The notes beneath the pieces are model-generated. The model had not been told where the DNA came from. It was given only the letters and a program-made list of their open reading frames with translations, and did no database searches. DNA of 12,114 bases from CAYJQO01 sp964372445 (GTDB taxonomy: Bacteria; Patescibacteriota; Minisyncoccia; UBA6257; GWB1-50-10): contig CAYJQO010000020.1 of the NCBI GenBank assembly GCA_964372445.1, forward strand, positions 1 through 12,114, read 5' to 3'. This document shows, piece by piece, positions 1 to 4,598 of this stretch. Both the position numbers and the translations under genes were made by a program. Positions within the stretch are counted from its first letter, which is position 1. Each line of letters starts with the position of its first letter.

Positions 1-2
1 TC

Positions 3-176
3 AAAACTATTCAACAAAACGATAAGAAATTATATCGGTGCGAGGCGTGCGGTTTCCAATACGAAGATCGGGCATGGGCCGAGAAATGCCAGGCGTGGTG
101 CGAAGAGCATAAAAGTTGCAATCTTAATATAATTAAGCACGCAGAAGAATCCAACCCCACCTACCATCCAATTTGA
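3..176 (+). CDS. small Cys-rich (zinc-ribbon-like) protein, 3' part
   Basis: The frame is open from the window edge to a TGA at 174-176, giving 57 residues; no start codon is visible, so the gene begins upstream. The peptide has a CxxC pair (visible residues 13 and 16, in YRCEACGFQY) followed by Cys at 29, 33 and 39 in the pattern AEKCQAWCEEHKSC. Such spacing suggests metal binding or a small zinc-ribbon-like fold. From memory, short proteins with a similar RCEECG...WAEKCEAWCKEH pattern are common in Parcubacteria, often annotated as hypothetical. Function is unknown. It ends convergent to the minus-strand gene at 297-671 with a 120-bp gap. Coding is supported by the regular Cys/Trp pattern and the charged composition. 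Confidence 0.72.
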   Translation, partial: KTIQQNDKKLYRCEACGFQYEDRAWAEKCQAWCEEHKSCNLNIIKHAEESNPTYHPI

Positions 177-296
177 GGCCCCGCCGCCCGAAAAAATCGC
201 TGGGGTTTTCCCCGCTGTCGTTGAAACTTTGGCGGGCAGGCAAAATGGGTTCGCACTGCGTTCAGTAATTGCGACCAGCATAAAAAATGCCGAGGA
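177..296. other. intergenic gap between convergent genes
   Basis: These 120 bases lie between the stop codons of two convergent genes. A short GGGG-TTTT-CCCC dyad (202-213) and a weak GCAT/ATGC dyad with an A6 run near 280-290 are visible. Neither is a convincing intrinsic terminator. Open frames crossing this stretch have no recognisable protein pattern. Confidence 0.4.
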
Positions 297-671
297 TTAC
301 TCCCCAGCATTCTTAGCCTTTCCTCGAGACCCCTTCTTTTTGTTGTTCGTCTTGACGAGGTGGTGGACGCCGCCTGCGGCGAGCGCAAGACCCGCCGTAA
401 TGGTACCCACCGCGATCAGTTTTTTGATTTTCTTGCTGCGTTCGGAGAGCGTGTGCCCCTTGGTTTCTTCCTTTGCCACTTCAATTTTTTCCCGCACCGC
501 TGCCTCATCGTGGTCATTCCAGTCTGCCATTGCTTCGAGCGGTTTGAGCACGTTTTTGTAGAAACTACCGTGCTCTATCATCATCGTGGCCATGGCGTGA
601 TCGCCAGAACCCCGCATCACCTTAAGGTACTGGAGGACCTTTCGAACCGTTCCCTGTTCCTCAGCGGTCAT
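297..671 (-). CDS. small membrane-anchored protein of unknown function
   Basis: This 124-residue protein starts at the ATG at 671-669, chosen because AAAGGA lies 9 nt upstream (686-681). A longer in-frame reading from a GTG at 794 would run through the TATAAT palindrome and lacks protein character. Residues 1-80 are charged and probably helical (many E, K, H, M). Residues 85-106 form one hydrophobic segment (LIAVGTITAGLALAAGGV). The tail is strongly basic (KTNNKKKGSRGKAK), which by the positive-inside rule would place the C-terminus in the cytoplasm. I do not recognise the family. The gene stands alone, divergent from tRNA-Ala and sharing its promoter region. Confidence 0.68.
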   Translation of the reverse strand: MTAEEQGTVRKVLQYLKVMRGSGDHAMATMMIEHGSFYKNVLKPLEAMADWNDHDEAAVREKIEVAKEETKGHTLSERSKKIKKLIAVGTITAGLALAAGGVHHLVKTNNKKKGSRGKAKNAGE

Positions 672-719
672 AGCGCCTATTCCTTTCTGTCTGTGGCTCC
701 TTTTCAAATATCCGCTCGC

Positions 720-733
720 GGTATTATAATACC
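720..733. promoter_or_regulatory. palindromic bidirectional -10 region
   Basis: A perfect 14-bp palindrome, GGTATTATAATACC, places TATAAT on the plus strand (725-730) and on the minus strand (728-723), offset by 2 bp. On the minus strand it would give a start near 716 and a 5' leader of about 45 nt carrying the AAAGGA site of the 297-671 gene. On the plus strand it would start near 737, upstream of tRNA-Ala. The -35 boxes are weak: TTTTCA at 701-706 with an 18-bp spacer on plus, TTCCCC at 751-746 with a 17-bp spacer on minus. Confidence 0.6.
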
Positions 734-763
734 GTTCAGCGCAGAGGGGAAGCCACTCGTTGC

Positions 764-788
764 GGGCCCATAGTAAAGTGGCATTACG
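764..788 (+). other. tRNA 5'-half-like sequence upstream of tRNA-Ala
   Basis: These 25 bases match the first 25 bases of the tRNA-Ala gene at 18 positions. They form a plausible acceptor strand (GGGCCCA) and a perfect D-stem (GTAA/TTAC) around an AGTGGCA loop. No anticodon arm or T-arm follows, so this is not a functional tRNA. It could be the remnant of a duplicated tRNA, or chance. Confidence 0.35.
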
Positions 789-925
789 GCGCACCTGCCC
801 CGTTAGACATAGGCAGCAATTTTGGGCCTATGGTCCAGTGGTAAGACGCCACATTCGCATTGTGGAGACGCGAGTTCGATTCTCGCTAGGTCCACCAAGA
901 ATGTCTAACGGGGTGAACATTGCGC
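789..925 (+). other. long inverted-repeat stem enclosing tRNA-Ala
   Basis: CCCCGTTAGACAT at 798-810 is the exact reverse complement of 901-913, a 13-bp stem. An outer 5-bp stem (GCGCA 789-793 with TGCGC 921-925) lies beyond a small internal loop. The tRNA sits wholly inside. In a precursor transcript this would form a double-stranded stalk like those cut by RNase III around stable RNAs, which is an inference. Confidence 0.55.
824..897 (+). tRNA. tRNA-Ala (anticodon CGC)
   Basis: The 74-nt gene folds as a full cloverleaf. The acceptor is GGGCCTA/TAGGTCC, the D-arm has GTC/GAC pairs around a loop with GG, the anticodon stem is CCACA/TGTGG with loop TTCGCAT, and the T-arm is GCGAG-TTCGATT-CTCGC. 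The discriminator is A and CCA is encoded (895-897). The anticodon CGC reads GCG (Ala). The G3-U70 wobble pair, the main AlaRS identity element, is present. The transcript probably comes from the TATAAT palindrome at 720-733 and ends at the hairpin at 974-1010. Confidence 0.95.
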
Positions 926-973
926 AGGCGGCGAAAACTGTCCAAACTATTTTGAGCATAGACCACCAGACAG

Positions 974-1010
974 GAAACCAAAAACTGCCCGAGTGGCAGT
1001 TTTTGGTTTC
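974..1010. terminator. bidirectional intrinsic terminator
   Basis: A perfect 16-bp stem (GAAACCAAAAACTGCC, loop CGAGT, then its complement) is flanked by A- and T-rich arms, giving T5 and T3 tracts on the plus side and the mirror on the minus side. It lies between tRNA-Ala (+) and the PHP gene (-), whose stop is 21 bp away, and can serve both. Confidence 0.85.
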
Positions 1011-1030
1011 TCTCCCCGCGTGTTGCCCTG

Positions 1031-1807
1031 CTACTCGACCTCTGAAATTTCTTCGCGTAGGGTAGAGACCTCACGGGCCTTGAGGGCTTTCCACGGAGCG
1101 CGAGCGGGCGTCAGGGTAACAGCGGCGAGCCGCCGCTCTAGGGCGCGCTCAATCCGCTTCCTGCGGATCATGTACCCAACCATGCCGCTCCAGAACCGTT
1201 GCGGGGCGGTGACATTCTTGAAACGCCGCTTCTGGATCGCCTCGAAGACCGACGGGATGGTTTGCTCCTTGGCCTCGATTATCGCGTAGCTCGCGTCGAG
1301 GAGCGAGAGGTCGTGCGTGTCCGAGGTCGTGATGAGGGGGAGGTGGTAGCGTGCCGCGGCGTGCTCCCCGTGCACGTTCCGGTTGAACCACTTCGAATAG
1401 AACCAGGAGTGCTCGACGGCGTCGAAGAGGTGCGCGTAGTCATCGAGCCGCCCGTGCAGGGAGTACCACCCGTAGAAGTAGGGGTGGGGGGCAACCACCA
1501 AGCACTGCGGGTTGCGGGCGCGGTGGGCGCCGAGCTGCTCGAACGAGGTAATGAGGGAGGTGCCCGGACCGGGGTTCAGGATGAGCACGTGGCGACCGTC
1601 AATGGTTCGCTCTACCCCGGGGATGAAAAGGATCCCGCGCTCGCTCGCGTAGCGCTCGTACTCGGCTCGGGCATCCACCGTGTTGTGGCAGGTGAGCGCC
1701 AGCACATGGAAGCCGAGCGCCGCGGCACGGTCAACCCCCTCGTAGAAGCTGTGCGGGACGTCCGGATCGGTGTCACAGTGGAAATGCAGGTTTGCCTTCA
1801 GTTTCAT
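1031..1807 (-). CDS. PHP-domain metal-dependent phosphoesterase
   Basis: The 258-residue product matches the PHP (polymerase and histidinol phosphatase) fold. Visible metal-site elements in order are NLHFHCDTD (H8, H10), LTCHNT (H41), GVERTI (E66), VVAPHPY (H108), VEHSW (E132, H133) and TTSDTHDL (D163, H165). These match the family pattern of several His/Asp/Glu clusters binding a di- or trinuclear metal centre. Stand-alone PHP proteins hydrolyse phosphate esters such as nucleoside 3',5'-bisphosphates or histidinol phosphate; the substrate here cannot be read. TCHNT replaces the more usual LTDHD, so one ligand may differ. The C-terminal 60 residues are basic and outside the core. No Shine-Dalgarno precedes the ATG at 1807; a TATAGC box 9 nt upstream suggests a leaderless or near-leaderless mRNA. 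Confidence 0.85.
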   Translation of the reverse strand: MKLKANLHFHCDTDPDVPHSFYEGVDRAAALGFHVLALTCHNTVDARAEYERYASERGILFIPGVERTIDGRHVLILNPGPGTSLITSFEQLGAHRARNPQCLVVAPHPYFYGWYSLHGRLDDYAHLFDAVEHSWFYSKWFNRNVHGEHAAARYHLPLITTSDTHDLSLLDASYAIIEAKEQTIPSVFEAIQKRRFKNVTAPQRFWSGMVGYMIRRKRIERALERRLAAVTLTPARAPWKALKAREVSTLREEISEVE

Positions 1808-1815
1808 GGCTGATG

Positions 1816-1872
1816 TGCTATACTGTAGGGGTTGTGCAATACAAAGGTCGATTCAGTGCAGATTAGTATAGT
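1816..1872. promoter_or_regulatory. divergent promoter region with mirrored -10 boxes
   Basis: CTATACT (1818-1824) and AGTATAG (1865-1871) are inverted copies. On plus they give an extended -10 (TGCTATACT, 1816-1824) and a TATAGT (1867-1872) ending 11 nt before the MscS-like ATG. On minus they give TATACT (1870-1865) and TATAGC (1822-1817) ending 9 nt before the PHP ATG. Each gene thus has a distal and a proximal candidate -10. No clear TTGACA is present. Confidence 0.5.
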
Positions 1873-1883
1873 AGCATAAAACT

Positions 1884-2564
1884 ATGGCTGTTCAAGATTG
1901 GGCAGCGGTGATCGCCGGATCGCTCCAGGACCTGTGGGTGGGTGCGCTCGCCGCGTTGGCAAACATCGTCGGCGCGCTCATCGTACTCATCATCGGGCTC
2001 ATTGTAGCCCACTACATCGGCCTCTTGGTCGAGCGGGTCATTAGCCTCATTAAGCTTGATAGGGCGCTCTCGGGCTTGGGGCTCGAGCACTACTTCCACA
2101 AGGCGGGGCTCTCGATCAACAGCGCCATGTTCTTCCGGAAGCTCGCCTACTGGTTCCTGCTGGTGGTGTTCTTCCTGGCGGCGTCGGACATCCTCGGGTT
2201 CCTAGCCCTCTCCGATTTCCTCCAGCAGGTGCTCCTCTACGTGCCGAATGTGGTGGTAGCCGTTCTCATCATGCTGGCCGCGGTGGTCATTGCTAACTTC
2301 CTGCGGCGCCTGGTGCGGGTTTCCGTCAAGGGCGCGGAGCTCTTCGGGGCGAGCTTTGTGGGTTCGCTCACCTGGTGGGCGGTGGTGATTTTCGGCTTCT
2401 TCGCCGCACTGACCCAGCTCGGCATAGCGGTCGGGCTCATCAATTCGATCGTGACCGGCTTCGTGGCCATGCTCGCCCTCGCGGGCGGGATCGCCTTCGG
2501 TATCGGCGGCAAAGACTACGCCGCGTACCTGATCTCGAAGCTTCGCGAGAACGTCGAACACTAG
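1884..2564 (+). CDS. MscS-like TM_helix membrane protein (channel-type), lacking the beta domain
   Basis: The 226-residue protein is almost wholly hydrophobic, with about five membrane helices (near residues 18-45, 85-108, 118-140, 158-178 and 186-210). Between the first two is a short amphipathic loop (LVERVISLIKLDRALSGLGLEHYF). The last helix, LALAGGIAFGIGGKDYAAYL, resembles the Gly/Ala-rich pore helix of MscS-type mechanosensitive channels and the conserved TM_helix repeat (as in CmpX-like proteins). The protein ends about 15 residues later, so the cytoplasmic beta domain of MscS is absent. It probably forms or regulates a membrane pore; gating and substrate are unknown. No Shine-Dalgarno precedes the ATG. 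A TATAGT lies 11 nt upstream. Confidence 0.75.
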   Translation: MAVQDWAAVIAGSLQDLWVGALAALANIVGALIVLIIGLIVAHYIGLLVERVISLIKLDRALSGLGLEHYFHKAGLSINSAMFFRKLAYWFLLVVFFLAASDILGFLALSDFLQQVLLYVPNVVVAVLIMLAAVVIANFLRRLVRVSVKGAELFGASFVGSLTWWAVVIFGFFAALTQLGIAVGLINSIVTGFVAMLALAGGIAFGIGGKDYAAYLISKLRENVEH

Positions 2565-2585
2565 CGGTTCTGCTCAGGTGGGTAC

Positions 2586-2624
2586 GGGGCCGTGATTCCA
2601 TTCGTTACACGGGATTGCGGCCCC
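2586..2624 (+). terminator. G-U-containing hairpin, probable terminator of the MscS-like gene
   Basis: GGGGCCG (2586-2592) pairs with CGGCCCC (2618-2624). The stem continues inward as TGATTCC against GGGATTG with G-U pairs, about 14 bp in RNA, and is followed by TTCGGTTT. The T tract is poor, so termination may be partial. The right arm overlaps the candidate -35 of rplU. Confidence 0.45.
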
Positions 2625-2643
2625 TTCGGTTTCATGGTATGCT
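2615..2643 (+). promoter_or_regulatory. candidate rplU promoter (extended -10)
   Basis: An extended -10, TGGTATGCT (2635-2643), lies 17 bp after a partial -35, TTGCGG (2615-2620). The expected start near 2650 is only a few nt before the L21 ATG at 2654, implying an almost leaderless mRNA. Confidence 0.5.
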
Positions 2644-2653
2644 CCCGAAACCC

Positions 2654-2962
2654 ATGTTCGCCATTATCGCTACCGGTGGGAAACAGTACCGGGTCCAGGT
2701 CGGTGATACACTCCAGGTGGAACGGTTGCACGTTGAGCCGGGCAAGCCGGTGGTGTTTGACCGCGTGCTCCTCACCTCTGACGGAGGGCGGGTGGCGATC
2801 GGGCGGCCATACCTCAAAGACGCCACCGTCCACGCCAAGGTGGTTGCCAATGGCCGGGGCGAGCGGAAGATGGTGTTCCGCTACCACTCGAAGACCCGCT
2901 ACCGTAAGCGGAAGACGCACCGGCAGGGCTACACGGAGTTAGAAATCGTCAAGATTGGATGA
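2654..2962 (+). CDS. rplU: 50S ribosomal protein L21
   Basis: At 102 residues this is the usual L21 length. The start MFAIIATGGKQYRVQVGD is the classic L21 N-terminus (MYAIIxTGGKQYKVxxGD). It is followed by the VFDRVLLTSDG strand region and the basic rRNA-binding segment FRYHSKTRYRKRKTHRQGYTE. L21 binds 23S rRNA in the large subunit. The ATG at 2654 is preferred over an in-frame ATG at 2639 because it matches family starts. There is no Shine-Dalgarno. In most bacteria rplU is followed by rpmA (L27); here a strong terminator follows at once, so rplU is monocistronic. Confidence 0.97.
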   Translation: MFAIIATGGKQYRVQVGDTLQVERLHVEPGKPVVFDRVLLTSDGGRVAIGRPYLKDATVHAKVVANGRGERKMVFRYHSKTRYRKRKTHRQGYTELEIVKIG

Positions 2963-2970
2963 GAGCAGCG

Positions 2971-2999
2971 CAAAAGCCCCGAATGTGTCGGGGCTTTTG
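2971..2999. terminator. bidirectional intrinsic terminator
   Basis: A perfect 12-bp stem, CAAAAGCCCCGA with loop ATGTG and its complement, has an A-rich left arm and a T4 right arm. It starts 9 nt after the rplU stop and lies 19 nt from the end of the convergent minus-strand gene, so it can terminate both. Confidence 0.88.
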
Positions 3000-3018
3000 A
3001 ATGTAGTAAAACAGGTTG

Positions 3019-3687
3019 CTACGCGGGGATGGTTACCTGTGCCTTCAGTTCGGTGGCTCTCTGGAGGAGGGCCTTGGTATCCTCTGTTCGTCCCTGGAAC
3101 ATCGCGGTTTCAAACTCTCGGACGCATTTGCGCAGATCATGACCTTGAGGTCCCGGTAAATCGGTCATAAAAGGGCTGATCACACGTACATCGTACTGGG
3201 TGAGGTAGGCAGCCGTGTTGTTTTCAAAGAGGATTGCCTCGCCTGGATTTGGTAGATGGATATCTTGGTATTTGTACCCCTGCGTGAGCGCCAAGTAGAG
3301 ACGGGCGAGCGGTTCTATGTAGGACGTGTGGGGGAAAATAACGACATCGTCGAGTCCTTTGCGGTGAGCTTCGAGTATCTCGTCGATCATTTCGCCTGCC
3401 GCCTTCGAGTTGATGTCAGGGTAGGGACCGGGGGTGTACCCGGATGAGCCATACCCTACTACCTCGGAGGCGCAGCCCTCGAGGGCTTGCCGGAGCATCC
3501 GCCCGCATTCCTGAAGATTTATGTCGAAGCCGTAGTGAACCGCTACGCGTCGCCCGGTGAGGAGCGGCTTGAGTTTCTGGATGAGCCTGTCGATTTGAGC
3601 TTTGCCGGCATCGGTCATCTCCATATCCTCGTACGAGTACCCGGCGCGGGCGATGATGAGTCGCGCGTTTGTCTGTGGTCTAGCCAT
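3019..3687 (-). CDS. histidine-phosphatase-like protein with degenerate active site
   Basis: The 222-residue product resembles the histidine phosphatase (phosphoglycerate mutase-like) superfamily. The N-terminus ARLIIARAGYSYEDMEMTDAGKAQIDRL follows the family pattern of a hydrophobic strand, RHGxS, then LTxxGxxQ. The catalytic RHG is RAG here (R14-A15-G16), so the phospho-accepting His is missing. The later VVIFPHTSYIEPLARL keeps a His (H120) where the family has its second active-site His. The usual S..xxR..xT stretch is replaced by FDINLQECGRMLRQAL. It is therefore probably not a normal phosphatase and may bind a ligand. A strong AAGGAG lies 9 nt before the ATG (3702-3697), unlike most neighbours. 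Family assignment is moderate. Confidence 0.55.
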   Translation of the reverse strand: MARPQTNARLIIARAGYSYEDMEMTDAGKAQIDRLIQKLKPLLTGRRVAVHYGFDINLQECGRMLRQALEGCASEVVGYGSSGYTPGPYPDINSKAAGEMIDEILEAHRKGLDDVVIFPHTSYIEPLARLYLALTQGYKYQDIHLPNPGEAILFENNTAAYLTQYDVRVISPFMTDLPGPQGHDLRKCVREFETAMFQGRTEDTKALLQRATELKAQVTIPA

Positions 3688-3732
3688 GGGAAGTTTCTCC
3701 TTGTGGTGATTCTGTGTAAATTAGCTATGGCA

Positions 3733-3762
3733 ATAGTGCTACCCTCAGCACCCATCTGTCAA
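3733..3762 (-). promoter_or_regulatory. candidate promoter of the 3019-3687 gene
   Basis: On the minus strand a perfect TTGACA (3762-3757) is followed after 18 bp by a poor -10, CACTAT (3738-3733). It would give a leader of about 38 nt that includes AAGGAG. Confidence 0.45.
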
Positions 3763-3791
3763 CTGCCGCGGGAGGAAATTTGGCTGGCCGG

Positions 3792-3860
3792 CTACGCCCG
3801 CCGCTCGAGTGCGCTCGTGAGCGTCTCCTCATCCGCGAACTCAATCTCGCCGCGCCGATC
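3792..3860 (-). pseudogene. detached duplicate of the recR 3' end
   Basis: On the minus strand 3860-3792 reads DRRGEIEFADEETLTSALERRA followed by TAG. Eighteen residues (GEIEFADEETLTSALERR) are identical to the C-terminus of the intact RecR encoded just upstream; only the last residue differs (A for S). A TAG at 3863-3861 precedes the fragment in frame, and no start or RBS is visible. Its codons (CTC, CTC, GCA, ACG, GAG) resemble the GC-rich style of the rest of recR, so this may be the original tail of the gene, now displaced. Confidence 0.85.
3795..3851 (-). repeat. direct repeat, distal copy (recR tail; att-like)
   Basis: This 57-bp copy matches 3998-4054 at 44 of 57 positions by my hand alignment. 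Outside the last codon every difference is synonymous. Similarity stops abruptly at the inner edge. The layout fits one att-like end of an inserted segment. Confidence 0.8.
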
Positions 3861-3997
3861 CTATCGGTGACGGAACCCCTGTGTCGGAAGGCAGCCCCGC
3901 CTGTGGCGGGGTGTCGGAAACCGAGGGTGTCCGAGATGGGGGTCGGGGGTTCGGTGGGAGGCGAGATCGTTCCCCGGGAAGGGCTGCAGTCGGTTCA
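3852..3997. mobile_element. short inserted segment between recR tail copies (putative element scar)
   Basis: About 146 bp of GC-rich DNA separates the two recR tails, including the intact gene's stop codon (3997-3995). It holds no credible gene. It contains a CCCCGCC-TGT-GGCGGGG hairpin (3895-3911) and repeats of GTGTCGGAA (3881-3889, 3911-3919) with a third imperfect copy, GTGTCCGAG (3927-3935). No integrase is present, so it would be a remnant of a larger element, a non-autonomous element, or a recombination scar. Confidence 0.45.
3895..3911. repeat. REP-like hairpin
   Basis: CCCCGCC, loop TGT, GGCGGGG form a perfect 7-bp stem. GTGTCGGAA occurs just before it (3881-3889) and overlapping its right end (3911-3919). 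No T tract follows on either strand, so it is not a standard terminator, though it could protect the 3' end of the recR operon transcript. Confidence 0.5.
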
Positions 3998-4594
3998 AGA
4001 CCTCCGCTCTAAAGCACTAGTCAACGTCTCCTCGTCGGCGAACTCGATCTCGCCGCCGGTGGGTATGCCGCGGCCGAGCTGGGTAATCTTCTCGGCGAGC
4101 CCCTTGAACTCACCGCGGATGAGATCGGCGATGAAATCACCAAAGGTGTTGAGGTTCAAGGCGACGATGACCTCCTGCGCCTTTCCCTGGCACTCCTTCG
4201 CTATCCGATCCTTGAGGGCGGCGAGGCGGAGCCGGTGAACGCTCTCGAGCACCCCGCGCTCGGGGAGCTCGCCCAAGATAAGGTAGTGACCGTGGAAGCG
4301 GCCGGTCCGCTCGATGGCTAAGAGATCGGTCTCCTTTTCGACGATGGCGATCACGCGCGGTTCCCGGCCAGGGCTCGCGCAAATCGAGCAGAGCGGTTCT
4401 CCGGCGTCCTTGAAGAAGAAGCAGCGCGGGCACCGCTCGAGGGCCGTGAGCTCGGTGAGCGATGACCCGAGTGAGCGGAGCGCGGTCCGGTCGAGCGAGA
4501 GGAGGTGGAACGCGAGCCTTGTGGCGAGGCGCGGCCCGATCGAGGGGAGCCGGGAGAAGTGCTCGATGAACTGTTTGATCGGTTCGGGGACCAT
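3995..4594 (-). CDS. recR: recombination mediator protein RecR
   Basis: The 199-residue protein has the RecR order. A helix-hairpin-helix near residues 11-30 (FSRLPSIGPRLATRLAFHLL) is followed by a four-Cys zinc finger (C55, C58, C69, C72 in CPRCFFF...LCSIC), a Toprim domain starting VIAIVEKETDLLAIE (E86), and the C-terminal GIPTGGEIEFADEETLTSAL. RecR works with RecO and RecF to load RecA on SSB-coated gaps. The ATG at 4594 lies 4 bp after the dnaB stop; a GTG at 4618 overlapping dnaB is less likely. GAGG about 10 nt upstream can serve as RBS. The last codons (TTA, GCT, AGT, ACT, TTG) are AT-rich, unlike the rest of the gene, and a second version of this tail lies just downstream, so the 3' end looks replaced. 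Confidence 0.95.
   Translation of the reverse strand: MVPEPIKQFIEHFSRLPSIGPRLATRLAFHLLSLDRTALRSLGSSLTELTALERCPRCFFFKDAGEPLCSICASPGREPRVIAIVEKETDLLAIERTGRFHGHYLILGELPERGVLESVHRLRLAALKDRIAKECQGKAQEVIVALNLNTFGDFIADLIRGEFKGLAEKITQLGRGIPTGGEIEFADEETLTSALERRS
3998..4054 (-). repeat. direct repeat, in-gene copy (current recR tail; att-like)
   Basis: This is the 3' end of the functional recR and the partner of 3795-3851. The stretch nearest the stop (about 4007-4024) has AT-rich synonymous codons, while the inner part shares runs such as CGTCTCCTC exactly with the other copy, which would suit a crossover point. Confidence 0.8.
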
Positions 4595-4598
4595 GCCG

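Noticed and set aside
30..281. Minus-strand open frame of 83 codons
   Set aside because: It is antisense to the Cys-rich protein frame and crosses a convergent gap; composition does not look like a protein and no RBS is evident.
229..773. Two plus-strand open frames over the small membrane protein gene
   Set aside because: They are antisense shadows of 297-671; the minus frame has an RBS, a membrane helix and a basic tail.
672..794. Longer start (GTG at 794) for the small membrane protein
   Set aside because: It would translate the promoter palindrome; the ATG at 671 has AAAGGA at the right distance.
2375..2653. 97-codon N-terminal extension of L21
   Set aside because: It overlaps the MscS-like gene in another frame; L21 begins at MFAIIATGGKQ.
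3960..3969. Inverted 10-mer GGCGAGATCG as a third recR fragment
   Set aside because: The match beyond 10 bp is too weak to call a third copy; kept only as a note on the insert.
3780..4238. Plus-strand open frame over the recR tail and insert
   Set aside because: It is antisense to the recR tail repeats, which explains its repeated VSSSANSISP peptide; no RBS or family pattern.
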